Source: Micropterix aruncella
Taxonomy: Eukaryota; Arthropoda; Insecta; Lepidoptera; Micropterigidae
Length of the DNA stretch: 64,000 bases
Reading direction: 5' to 3'
Assembly (NCBI GenBank): GCA_944548615.1
Contig: OX155960.1
Coordinates: 33,161,919-33,225,918 of the forward strand
Shown: piece by piece, positions 22,576 to 33,345 of the stretch
Numbering within the stretch: the stretch's first letter is position 1
Layout: each line of letters opens with the position of its first letter
Notes under the pieces: generated by a model
The model's database searches: none
Told to the model about the DNA's origin: nothing
The model's input: the letters and a program-made list of their open reading frames with translations, nothing else
Program-made: the position numbers and the translations under genes

Positions 22576-24484
22576 TTATTTAAAATTAACAAACTCATCG
22601 ATCGAGTAAAAAGCTTTGTCTAATAAGAATTCTTTAAGTAACTTTTTGAATAAGCTTTCCACTTGAATAGTTTTTAAACTTTCTGGTAGCCTGTTAAAGT
22701 AATATGGCCCTGAGTATTTTTTGTCTTGCCTTGCTGTGTTTAGTTTAATACATGGTATAAAAATGTTTAATTTATTTCTCGTATTTTTAGTATGTGTATC
22801 TGAAAACTTTTTATAATGTGTTTCTTTATTCTTAAAAAACTCAGTTAGTAACTTAAAGAGATAGAGTGAGGTTAAGGTGAGGATTCTTAGCCTTTTAAAA
22901 ATGGGTCGACATGACTCTTCCCTTTTCACCTTTGCAATTATTCGCACTGCTCTCTTTTGGAGTATAAATATGGGTTCCCTATGACAAGCATAACAATTTC
23001 CCCAGATCGTAATGGCATAACTTAGGATAGCTTCAATATAGCTGAAATAAACATTTCTTGTTTGCAATTCATCCAAAGACCTTCTTACAATACTTAAAGC
23101 ATAACATGCCCGACTTAACCTACTTTCGAGGTTTTCACAGTGAAAGTTCCATTTTAAAAGTTCGTCGACATGAACACCTAAAAATCTAGTACAATGAGTT
23201 TGAGGAATGGCAGTGTTATTTATTGAAAGTATTATTGGCGAACCTTTATTCCGATTTCGATGATTTGTAAAATGTATGAAGTTACTTTTAGACGCATTTA
23301 GTGTGAGGTTGTTGCTCTCAAACCAACTATTTAGTTTGAATAGATTAATTTTAACGTTAATCAATAATTCTTCCATATCTTTACCGGCAACAATTAAACT
23401 AGTGTCGTCAGCAAACATCGTTACATTTATATCGTTGAAATACATTGGTAAATCATTTACATATACTAAAAATAGAATAGGGCCCAAAATGGAACCCTGC
23501 GGGACTCCAAGTTTATTAGTTAAAGGGATCGAACAGTGTTTTGTAATGTTTTGATTTTGACATTGTGTAATTTCCACGATTTGCGTTCTATTTGTTAAAT
23601 ATGAATCAAACCATTTTAAGCAGTCTCCCCTGACTCCATAATGATTTAGTTTGTTTAGTAAAATATCATGCCTAACGCAATCAAATGCCTTACTCAAATC
23701 GCAAAAAATACCTAAGGTGTAGTACTTGTCCATTAGTTTGTCATTTATATAAGATATGAAATCCTCGATAGCTTTAGTAGTGGACTTGTTTCGTCTATAT
23801 CCAAATTGTCTTTCACTAAGAATATTGTTTGCATCAAAAAACGCAATTAATCTATTTTTAATTATAGTCTCTATGATTTTTGAGAAAGAAGACAAAATTG
23901 CAATTGGTCTAAAATTTTCAGTTTCAGTTCTTGCGCCTGCTTTATAGAGTGGAATCACTTTTGATAATTTTAACTCTTCGGGAAAAACACCACTTTCTAT
24001 AGAGGCATTTATAGCCTGCGTTAAGGGGTTTTTAATGTAATCTATTGCCCTATTTACAACAAACATTGGAATTTCATCCGTCCCTGCAGAATGACTCTTG
24101 TTCAATTTTTTTACTATATTTTCTATTTCCCTACTAGTGACGGGTTTCATAAATATTGAATTTGGATTTTGTCTTGCATTTGATAAGTAGAAACGAAATT
24201 CATTATTGTTACATTGAGCCTTGTTTATTTTCGTTGGATAATTTACAAAATATTTATTAAATTCATTTGCTACATGTTCAGGATTATTTATTGTAATTTT
24301 GTCCTCCGTGTATATTTCGAAATTGACTTTTGGTTTGTTGTTTCTGTTTGTGTTAAGGTTTACAATATTCCAAATTGCTTTACTTTTATTTTTTTGTTCA
24401 TCGATATATTTTTTTGTTGCCATTCTCCGTGCCTGCTTTATGACTTTTTTTAGTCTATTTTTATATTGTTTACAGGGGTCTCTT
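22576..24484 (-). pseudogene. LINE reverse transcriptase domain
   Basis: A continuous minus-strand frame of at least 615 codons extends upstream of its first ATG (24423) to about 24484 (RDPCKQYKNRLKKVIKQARR). Motifs in order are the template-grip region SAGTDEIP, KVIPLYKAG, FRPIAILSSFSKIIE, RQFGYRRNKSTTKAI, the first catalytic aspartate in IFCDLSKAFDCVRHDIL, LGVPQGSILGPILFLVYVNDLP, and the FADD box (near residue 337). These are followed by a thumb with FLGVHVD and the long C-terminus. All catalytic residues are present. It is joined to the endonuclease through one frameshift at about 24480-24490. That shift is the only defect apart from the TTAA insertion, so the copy is young. Confidence 0.92.
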
Positions 24485-26945
24485 GCATTCTGACCCGTTT
24501 ATTTTTTCTTAATAAAAAATATACATTTCGTTTATTTTTACATGACACTTTAATACCCTTCGTTATCCATTTCAGTTTTAAATTTGATTTTAAATTCACA
24601 TTTTTATGTTTGAAAGTATTATCAAAAACATCTTTTATAGTTTTCAAAAAACTAGAAAACCAGTTAGATTTGTCAGTGTTCTGATCGAAAATTCCATTCC
24701 AATCTAATTTTGATAAATGTTCATTAAAATCCAACTGAGATTTATTAGGAAAAATCCTTTTCCGCGTTTTTAGAAAACATTTTTTAAATATTTTTTTACC
24801 TTCATTGAAAATTTTCATGGATATGGCCTCATGATCGGATATTCCGAGTGACTCTATTTTACTTTCGTATAAATGTAATGGTAAGTTTGTAAATATGTTG
24901 TCTATCAACGTACTAGTAGTAAGTGTAACTCGGGTTGGTGAATTGATTGTGATTTCCATGCGATATTGAGCTAGAATTGATTTTAATCTTCTGACACTAC
25001 TTTTATTTTCCATTAGGTTAATATTATGATCTGTGGCTATTATTACCCTTTTGAAGATTAATATTTCCAGAATCATACTTAATTTATTCAAAAACAAGTC
25101 TATGTCTCCATTAGGTACCCTATAGATACAGAGAATAATTAAATCATTTGATTTCAAGTTAATTCCACAGCATTCGAAATGACGTTCTACTGAAATGTTT
25201 TGAAATATATTATAGTGATTTGTTATATCATCAAATGGTATATCCTTTTTTATGTATATCGCCACTCCGCCGTGTGAATAAACATTTCGACAGTACTTTG
25301 TCGCTAGAATAAATTCGTCGTGAATGCTTTCGAGTTTGCATCCTTCTGTTACCCAGTGTTCGCAGATACAAACTATCCTAATTTCCGGTTTCTCATTTAG
25401 ATATACCTCTAATTCATCACGCCCTGTGCTTAACCCCTCACGTTGCGAGGTAAAAACTCACCTATCACTTTTGCGCGCGACATATTCGCGCAAAAAATCG
25501 ACGCGAGTCAACGGCCTTGAGAAAAACGATCATAACTTATAAACCACTAATCGGATTAAAAAAAGATAAATAGAAAAATTGTCGCATTGAAATTTGACAT
25601 ATAAAACATTATAACCTTATCTCGTAAAACAATTAAGATAATAATGAATAAATATTACAAAATTGGCAAACTGAAAAAACTCGCCTATAAAATCATTTCG
25701 ATTTTTTTGTAAATACAGTTTTTGTAAATATCAAAAATTGTAAATACAGTTATGTTCTTTATTAAATGCTTTACCAAAGCGATATTTTTTTTTTACTTAT
25801 TTGCATACAAAAATACGGAAAAAATATTTATTTATTCAGCCAAGAAAAATTGTATGTATTCTCGTAAAAAAAAAATTTTTTAATTTTTAATTTGTGACTA
25901 CTTATGGTATTTTTTTATATGAAATTCTTTCAAAATAACTTTATTACTACATCACTTCTTCTTAGAAATCACACCAGAACTTTGAGCTTTGTCTGATATT
26001 ATAGAAAAATCTAAAGTTTTGAGAGTTTCCGACTTCCGAACCTAATAATAAACTTTGAATGCCCATAATATAAAATTCGTTAGATTTTTTCAATTATATT
26101 GTCTTATCATAGACTTATTATATGTCTAATAACTAATTACTATACTCCAAAGAGTCACATTTCATCGAAAAACTACGGAAAATCGCACTTTTTTCTCTCA
26201 TAGTAATTATCAAAACAAGTTTCATTTTCGCGAGCCATATTAGAAAACAACATATAATGTTCAAAATACGCCTAATTATGTGATAACTTAGGATGTAAAT
26301 GAAGCAATACCTATTTTATTAGTAAATTAAAGCGACATTACGTCATGTTTCGCGATATAACGGAATATTTCACAAACATTACAAAATAAATACGGCCATA
26401 TTTCGCTCGCCGTTTGGTTTTGCCAATGTGTTTTCTTCGAAAATTCGTGAAAAACAGCAAATGGGCTGTGTAAATTGTTTAATCCTAAGGCCTAAACTAC
26501 TTAAAAATGGAAATTACTTACTTTTATCCGGTATGCACTGCACTTATATACACAAAACAATTCACAACACAACACGTCGCGGAATTATACGCCGCCGCGA
26601 ATGGGCAGTTCGCGACTGTCGTCAGAAATGAGGTCATCGATTTTGTAAGGGATGTAGTAATTCATATTTCTAACATCGCATGCGGCAATCGAGCAATTTC
26701 ATAGTGTTGCATATTTGGCTATATTATGGCATCATTCGATAGAATATACAATCGCATTTCGAAATTTAAACGACATTTTCTTGAGCGGCGAGCGCGATAT
26801 CCCGTATGGGATAGTTTGGATTTCAGCCGGCCGCCATACATATCCCGCAAGGGATGTTAAGTGCCTAGCGGGTTAAGCATTGAATATTTAGATACAGTAA
26901 TTTAAAGTTTTGGTTGACCCTTAGCTCTTTGTTACAAGACCTATC
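24450..26945 (-). pseudogene. LINE endonuclease domain, split by insertion
   Basis: The minus strand has two parts. The first (26945 to 26877) reads FIDRSCNKELRVNQNFKLLY then LNIQCL. After the inserted element the frame resumes at 25429 with STGRDELEVYL, then ICEHWVTEGC, the glutamate motif of APE-type endonucleases. Next come SHGGVAIYIKK, YRVPNG, a degenerate TDHNIN in place of the usual GDFN, LIDNIFTN, and the catalytic GISDHEAISM. It ends at 24450 by frameshift into the RT frame. In the family this domain nicks target DNA. Confidence 0.85.
25434..26872 (+). mobile_element. TTAA element, 1439 bp, inside the LINE
   Basis: It is flanked by TTAA (25430-25433 and 26873-26876). The ends start cccctcacgttgcgagg and, from the right, cccgctaggcactt, both opening CCC as in piggyBac-type elements. 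The LINE frame reads through perfectly when the element and one TTAA are removed. Internal string aattaagataataatgaata (about 25629) matches the smaller elements at 52336 and 61229. No transposase is encoded; it is non-autonomous. Class piggyBac is inferred from TTAA plus CCC ends. Confidence 0.88.
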
Positions 26946-27208
26946 TATAAAAAAGTAATCCGTTCGGCGTCTGATTTTTTGGTCTTGAAGTAATCCGTGA
27001 TCCTTAGTTTTTTTCCAGTGCTAGGGATGTTTTTTGGCGGCCATTTGCTGAAATAATCGGGAATGAGGCGCTGACCTTTTGTGGAAGTTTTTTTCTCCAA
27101 ATCCGGTTTTTTTTCCTCTGATGCTGATTTGCAGATTTTATATTGTCTTTTATTGTAGCAGTCCTTCACTTGTGGCGTCCTTGTGGCGCTCCTGAACGGT
27201 CTGCGCAC
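26945..27208 (-). pseudogene. Lysine-rich frame upstream of LINE endonuclease, PIP-box-like motifs
   Basis: An 87-codon minus-strand frame overlaps the start of the endonuclease frame in another phase. Its first codons run into dispersed repeat D (27186 on), so only the C-terminal ~80 residues are likely to belong to the LINE, perhaps as the end of ORF1. It is lysine-rich and low-complexity. It contains QRLIPDYF, an exact match to the PCNA-interaction pattern Q-x-x-[ILM]-x-x-[FY]-[FY], and KLRITDYF, a near match lacking Q. Function is not shown. Confidence 0.4.
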
Positions 27209-27562
27209 TGGCGTAAGCCAATCGATTGTGCACTCTGACTAACAGTCAGGGGAGTCAGGAAGCCGTGGTCCGCGATAGATTCAGTATACACCGTTTCACC
27301 GCTTCGTAAGGGAGAGCTCGAACTCGTAACCAATCTAGAGACTGGAGTAATCTGGTCGCAATTGAAAGTAAGGGCGTGAGTGTAAGCCCGCTGGGTAACA
27401 CTCCTGGCTATCTCGCGGTTAAGGCGTTGGCCTCTTACGGGCATGTGGCGGAGCTTGACGGTGGACTGTTTTGTCCAAGTCCAAGGGAGATAGAACGACT
27501 AATCGTTAAAACTTCCTGAGGTGACGGGTTCGCCTGTTGTAGTTGACACATCTAGTTGCGGA
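27186..27562 (+). repeat. Dispersed repeat family D, copy 2
   Basis: Same order of landmarks as 59291-59785 but with an internal deletion: gcgctcctgaacgg, caatcgattgtgcactctgac, cgcgatagattcag, ctcgaactcgtaacca, then gaggtgacgggttcgcctg. It abuts the 5' end of the minus-strand LINE. Confidence 0.7.
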
Positions 27563-27979
27563 AACTTTCAGTGCCGCCATCGTATATGAATATAATTTTA
27601 TTATATTGTAACTTGTCTAAATATATTTTTTTATAGTGTATGTATATGAGATACACTAATATTCTTCCGGGAAGTATTCATGTAAATATAGAATATAATG
27701 CCGTTTTGTATACCTACTGCTTCTCGTATGACTTTCGAAAATAATTTCTTTATATAAAAAAACAAGAAAATAAAGAAACGGAATGTAGATGTTGATATTT
27801 TTGTTATATATTCACTTTTATTATAAAAGAAAATATATATTTTTGTGAATATTAGGAGGCTTATAGAGTAGGAAATTATTCTAAATGAAGACCGCCATCT
27901 GATTTTTTTTTGCTTTTGTTACCTACTTAAAAAAAACTGAGTATCCGAAAGTGAGTATAAATAATGTTTTTCCTTAATA
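27563..27979. other. Unassigned, AT-rich
   Basis: No gene or recognised element. Confidence 0.5.
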
Positions 27980-28235
27980 ACTACGGCTTAAATATGGGTT
28001 TCACAAATTATGGCTCTCACGAACATGGGTTTGATTCCCGGCTTGTTCACCATTTTCTGTTGGGATAAAATTAACTGAATTGCATTTTAGGCCTGTCGAT
28101 CGAATGCAATAACAAGGCACAATTACACACGTTACACAATCACATCAATCAAAACGCTTTATAGTAGGTTGGTTGTAAGAGATTATCGTATGATAATAAA
28201 TCCGCCCATTGTGAAATTTCACAATAAAGAGTAGA
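27980..28235 (+). mobile_element. Possible tRNA-derived SINE
   Basis: gggtttgattcccggc (28027-28042) resembles a Pol III B box preceded by ggctctcacg. The 3' part, ggttggttgtaagagatt...ccgcccattgtg (about 28168-28215), resembles tails I associate with lepidopteran SINE/RTE elements (recall, not searched). Boundaries are approximate. Confidence 0.45.
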
Positions 28236-28659
28236 AACAACCAAACAAACGAACATCATGTATGTGTATAATTTCATCTACTTTACTAATCCAGTTCGCG
28301 TGATGTCGGTTTGTATCCCTTGCCTCGATCCAGTCATTCATTTCCCTGTATCAGGCAGGACCGACGACCGACGTGATGTTAAAATATAATGCGATCTGGG
28401 ACCGTCCCTCCAGAATGACGAAAGCCACGGATGCAGTCCCTGAGGATGTCCCGAATTCTCATTTGTTTTACGATTTGCCTCGAAATAGAGAATAGTCCCT
28501 CCGTTACACAGATAACATAATCACTATACATTCCTCGCAATATGGAGTACAGAAAGTCTCCATTTTGGTGAAATTGAGTTACATGTCTTGTCAAATCAGT
28601 GTCAAAGAGCGCATCTCTCTAGCTGGGTCTCATTTCTATAAGTAAATTATAACCTTTTT
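28236..28659. other. Unassigned
   Basis: A minus-strand 71-codon frame (28379-28594) lacks recognisable motifs. No other feature is seen. Confidence 0.4.
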
Positions 28660-29028
28660 ACACGACTGCCGAACAAAAAAGGAGTGTAATGTGTTCAGGG
28701 TTCATCTATGTATGTTTTCTGTTTCTTTATTCCACCATAACTTCTAAACGCCTGAACCGATTTAGAAGTGTGTGGTATTATTAGAATCGTTATGTCATCC
28801 TGAGTGTCATAGGGTACCACTATCCAAATATTAAATAAGTAGTTGTCTAAATGTCCAAATGTCAATCAATAAACATACATATCGTGTTTAGCGTCAAATG
28901 AAAGCTTTGTACAGTCTGGAAATATAAATGTATATATGGATATATACAGAAACCACCAGTATTTCACAAAAAAACCGTAATAAAAACAATTATAAATACA
29001 ATAGTACACTTATGTAAGGCAGTCGTGT
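28660..29028 (+). mobile_element. MITE family A, complete copy
   Basis: acacgactgcc (28660-28670) and ggcagtcgtgt (29018-29028) are perfect inverted repeats around a 369-bp AT-rich body. This is the best reference copy in the window. The sequence after it, attcttgtttc, is partly shared by other copies. Confidence 0.88.
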
Positions 29029-29180
29029 TTTTTATTCTTGTTTCATTATATAAAGTGCAGTATGTACATACAATATTACTAATACAATATTACAATACTA
29101 AAATATACCAAAGTAAGTTGTCCCGTTACTGTACTTTTTATTAAGAATCTGTTTTTTCTAGTTGAGAGTACAGTTGGTAT
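29029..29180 (+). repeat. 150-bp flank shared with 32915-33080
   Basis: Downstream of the MITE, the sequence ..gcagtatgtacatac.., accaaagtaagttgtcccgt and ..agttgagagtac.. is repeated after the MITE at 32105. The two MITE copies therefore lie in a larger duplicated unit. Confidence 0.8.
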
Positions 29181-29220
29181 GAGACATGCACGAGATGACA
29201 TGACTCCATAATCAGTCTTT

Positions 29221-29225
29221 GTGTG

Positions 29226-29289
<64 letters not shown>

Positions 29290-29293
29290 TACG

Positions 29294-29337
<44 letters not shown>

Positions 29338-29353
29338 AGCGAGCGAGCGAGCG

Positions 29354-29441
<88 letters not shown>

Positions 29442-29455
29442 GGAGGGAGGAAGGG
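29221..29455. repeat. Compound microsatellite
   Basis: (gtgc)n from about 29221 to 29336, with one gtac interruption near 29289, passes through (gagc)n into (ga)n to about 29436, then gggagg repeats. Total is about 235 bp. It replaces the expected end of the LINE reading frame on the minus strand. Confidence 0.95.
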
Positions 29456-29935
29456 AGGGAGGATTACCTCCTCAGGTTGGAGATAATGACCACCCAAGTG
29501 GGTGTATCTTTTACGCATCAACGGGCTACACTCGCACATGAGGTGCAGGGGAGTTTCCTTTGCCCCTTGCCAGGACCTGCACATTTTCGTGTTCCGGAGG
29601 TCCTTGAGGTTGTACATGTGTTTGTTCAGGCCATGCCCCGTGAGCGCCCTCACGAGTATGCGTAGATTGTTCCTATTTAGCGATAATGTCTCACGGGCAG
29701 TCTTACGGTTGTAAGGCTTAATTAGCGTTTTGGAATGATTCAACCCTGGGGTGTTGTTCCAGTGGTTGACTGTTTGTTTTAAATATATTTTTTTGAGCAT
29801 TAGGTTTGCAGGGCTTTTTGACACGCCACATCAAGGTTCAGGGCCGTATAACGTTCCCTTTGCTCCCATCTTAGCAAGTTGTCGGCTTTTTCATTTCCCT
29901 CGATTCCTGCATGGCCGGGAACCCCCTTATGTTTC
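29456..29935 (-). pseudogene. LINE RNase H and C-terminal fragment
   Basis: The minus strand reads VPGHAGIEGNEKADNL (about 29865-29915), the C-terminal RNase H motif of I-group non-LTR ORF2 proteins. After a one-base shift and a TGA it reads SKSPANLML, then NNLRILVRALTGHGLNKHMY, then the cysteine-histidine segment RNTKMCRSWQGAKETPLHLM. It ends RYTHLGG, after which the microsatellite begins. In the family this region follows the RT. Confidence 0.8.
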
Positions 29936-31167
29936 ATAGATTATGTTCAGTTTTGCAACTTTCGTGGTATAACATTATACATAGATCCGCATTTTAGATA
30001 TCGCTCTAAAGCGCCCATACACTGAGAAAAATATTGGATTGATTCTTACATTACCATTTTGTTTGTTATTACTGTTTTGATTCACGAAGATTCACGAACA
30101 CAATTAGTCTAGCAATATCCGTTTCACCAATGCGGCTAGTAAAATTATTTTTCTGTGCGTATATTTTATTCTCCATTCATATAACAATATTATTATGCTA
30201 TCAGAAGGATTGCCCTTATACTCTACGATTCCAAATTACGGGGCTTGCGACATCATGTAAGAAATTACACATCATAATGCATCAAAATGTACCTACATCT
30301 AATGACAAAACGATTTGCAGTGATTCACCGGATACATCGGATCTAATTTCCTATTAAAAATGCATTCACAAAACTAGCAATTGTGTCATTCTGCAAACCT
30401 TGACCAGTTTCGATGTACGCAAGTAACATTGTATGTGAAAAAAAGCAAATAAACAAATTTGAAAATTGTTTCAATTTCAATTTCACTTTCAACATCAAAA
30501 ATCAAATATGAAAAGAAGCAAATAAACAATATTTTTCACTACCGTCATTCTCCATTAACGCCTCCTCATATTTCACCTGTCAACTAAATCTTATCTTTTT
30601 ATTTCTTTTTGCTTCTAGGATTATTCTTATATTTTTTTTCTGTATTCCTGTATGACTAGCAACCTGACTATTTTAATTACTACTTCTTCTTACTGGATTT
30701 TTTATTTCTTGAATTATTTCCTCTAGGCTATTTTTCTCTATTTACTGACTATTATTGCAATTTTAATTTTATTGTATTTTATTATTATTGTAATAATATT
30801 TTTACTGGTTATATTTTAATTGCTTTATAATTTCTTTATTATTTTTTTCAACATGATTATAAAGTATTAGTTATTATTAAAATAACTCTGGAAATACATA
30901 CTACTTATTTATTGGATCTATAAGATTTTTTTTTTCTCAGTTATAATACTTTGATAAGTGTGCGCACAATGCGATACTTACAAGTAACCTACTCGAGTCT
31001 ACCTTGGTACGGGCTTCGGCCTAGTAAGGAAGACTTTGTAAATTACCATTTTAGACATTAATTTCAGAAATAAATGTATTTCTATTCTTATTCTTATTTA
31101 CTCGTTGATACACTTTTTGTATAATTTACGCGTTATTCTGTGTAATTTACGAGGTTTTCGCTCAAAG
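29936..31167. other. Unassigned; LINE 3' UTR-like part
   Basis: No gene. From about 30580 the stretch is T-rich with repeated ttattatt runs and a late block ggtacgggcttcggcctag followed by aaataaatgtatttctattc. This looks like the 3' UTR and tail of an old LINE, but no coding part is attached. Confidence 0.4.
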
Positions 31168-31858
31168 AAGGATGGGCGTGTTTGGCCTAGAGACCAATAA
31201 CTATGAGTGTTGCGTCATTGGAAAGGTTTTTATATATGTATGTATTCTAATTTTCTTGCAGGCAAATCTCAAATCGCTGTGGGAAAAAAGTATAAATTAA
31301 AAAAAAAGAAAATTATCGCCTTTGGGTTATGATAAACAATATTTGATACCTACATGATAAACATATTTTTTTCAAGGATGAGGAAACGTTTTCAAGGTCT
31401 TTAATAATACCTACTTTTATAAAAACAATTATCTTGATTTTATATGAACAACATTTTTATATGAACACAACTTTTGTTCATTTTTAAGAATATCCATTGT
31501 GTGCAAAACCATTATGTGCAAAAAATATTATGTGCAAAACCATTATGTGCAAAATGGATATTATTATTGATGAACCATAGTTCTAAAAACAGGTTTTTTT
31601 GTCACAATAAATCGTGATTTTGTTTTTATAACAGGGTTTATTATTAGGAAACTATTATTTATCCTTGTAAAATCACGTATAACAGCCAAATGCGACAAGA
31701 AATATATCTTTTTTTATTTTTTATCCATAACTTTTTTTCCACAGCGATTTGAGATTTTCTGCCCTGGAAAAAGTTGTAGAACATAAAAATACCTTTCTAA
31801 TGACGTATCACTCATCGTTATTGGTCTCTAGGCTAGGGTCGATACATTTTTGCCCATC
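31168..31858. mobile_element. Element with long terminal inverted repeats
   Basis: 31168-31345 and 31670-31858 are imperfect reverse complements. Landmarks are cctagagaccaataac near each outer end, then aatctcaaatcgctgtgg and an A-rich segment. Arms are about 180 bp with many differences. The ~320-bp centre contains a short tandem run of attatgtgcaaaa (31494-31555). No coding capacity. Superfamily unknown. Confidence 0.75.
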
Positions 31859-32104
31859 GTCCTTTATAATCTTAATCATTGAGCACAATCTCGGCGTAGA
31901 TCGATTTTACAGCGAAAGCATATTATGCATACATACCGGCTTGGCTTAAGTTTAAATAAGCGATAATTTTTATCGATAATGAGAAAGGACACGCTTGCTA
32001 ATATTTACCGATAGCGATATTCCATCGTTGAAAACGTTACACAATTTTGTAATACACAATATTTCAATTCGCCACATTAGCCGTTAATTACCTGGTTAGT
32101 TATT

Positions 32105-32914
32105 ACACGACTGCCTAAAAATGTGTTCCGGATTCATATATGTATGTTTTCCGTTTATTTATTCCACCATAACTGCTAAACGCTTGAACCAATTTAGAAG
32201 TGTGTCGTATTTTTAGAATCGTTTTGTCCTCCTGTGTGTCATTGGGTACGTACCGCGACTCCTTGCTCTCATATAAGGAGAAGGCAGCGTTTACTATAAA
32301 TCGCCGTGTTTCGACGTGCATGTTGGCATTCATCATTTGACAGTTTAGTTTTTTTTCGTTCTTCCTCCTCGCGGCTGTCGGGAATAGATCCGGTAGGCCT
32401 AGAAACAAAGATAGATTTAGCAAAAGAAATTATACAAAGTGTTTAATTATTACAATCCACAAAATATTACCAATTTTTAAATAACCGTTTTTGGTTTTAA
32501 CGAATTTATTCCAATCCAACATATTGGAAAATTATAAAACTATGCATTTGTACTCGGAAAAAATCCGGTATGTAATAATGATGAAATCCTGATTTTTTGT
32601 TTCACCATAACTTCCAAAATCTTGAAGCGATATACAAGTTTGTGATATTGTTAGAATCGTGATGTCATCTCGAGTGTCATAGGGTAACTATACTGTACAA
32701 ATGTCAAAAATACTTGTCTAAATATCCAAATGTTAATAAATTACCATAAATATGTCTTGTTTAGTGTCAAATAAAAGGTCTAATTGAGTACACTCCAAAA
32801 AAATATAGGTACATAATCCACATATATTTCATAAAAAATACATAAACCACAAATATTTCATAAAAACCGTAATAAAAAAAAACAATAGTTCACCTTCTAT
32901 AACGGCAGTCGTGT
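32105..32914 (+). mobile_element. MITE family A, compound copy
   Basis: acacgactgcc (32105-32115) and ggcagtcgtgt (32904-32914) bound 810 bp, twice the family length. The conserved box 'ccaccataact..taaacg..tgaa' occurs twice (about 32161 and 32602). The structure is a 5' piece, a 320-bp unrelated segment (about 32255-32570), then a nearly complete second copy. Confidence 0.75.
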
Positions 32915-33080
32915 TTTTTTATTATTGTTAATATATTTACTTGTTTCATTATATTAAATGCAGTATGTACATACATATAATATCATACTGTTACTAAAAT
33001 ATACCAAAGTAAGTTGTCCCGTTACTGGATTTTTTATTTAAAATCTGTTTTTTTTTAGTTGAGAGTATAGTCGCTATGAG
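32915..33080 (+). repeat. Flank shared with 29029-29180
   Basis: Same order of landmarks: gcagtatgtacatac, accaaagtaagttgtcccgt, agttgagagta. It abuts the hAT-like MITE copy that starts at 33081. Confidence 0.8.
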
Positions 33081-33345
33081 AGCCGGGCCACACGATGCGA
33101 AGCGGCGCCTGAGCGGTACCGCTGCGGCGTCCTACATACAAATATCCATGATATGTCACACAGAGCATTCCGGCGCCGCACCGCACGCAAACCGGTAATA
33201 TGCGCCGGAGCGGCACCGCTCAGTTGTTAGGTGCAGTCAAAGGAGGGTACATGCTTGTCTGTTTCATTTGTTTTCGCGTATTTTTGTTAATTTTTAATCG
33301 AAGTGTTAAAAATGAGTACTAACGAAGAAGCATCGTGCTCATAGC
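33081..33345 (+). mobile_element. hAT-like MITE, truncated copy
   Basis: It begins agccgggccacacgatgcg, the same terminus as the copy at 1561-1959, and follows its reverse complement through the GC-rich part and gaggagggtacatgcttg-like block. It then reads a short ATG frame, MSTNEEASCS, before a stop. No right end is found. Confidence 0.7.

Larger units (their letters stand above)
22259..27183 (-). mobile_element. CR1/Jockey-type LINE, nearly full ORF2, interrupted
   Basis: A minus-strand non-LTR retrotransposon runs from its poly(A) end (poly-T, 22259-22283) through a ~290-bp 3' UTR, RT and apurinic-type endonuclease. After the TTAA element inside it, it continues to the start of the endonuclease and a short upstream frame. 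The 5' boundary near 27183 is set by the start of dispersed repeat D and is approximate. Removing 25434-26872 with one TTAA restores an open endonuclease frame across the junction. This proves the LINE predates that insertion. Confidence 0.85.

Noticed and set aside
28021..28045. Functional tRNA gene
   Set aside because: Only a B-box-like word is present. No cloverleaf, anticodon arm or acceptor stem could be formed by eye.
29219..29665. Long frames of Cys-Val-Arg-Ala or Arg-Glu repeats
   Set aside because: They are translations of the gtgc and ga microsatellites in three frames, not genes.
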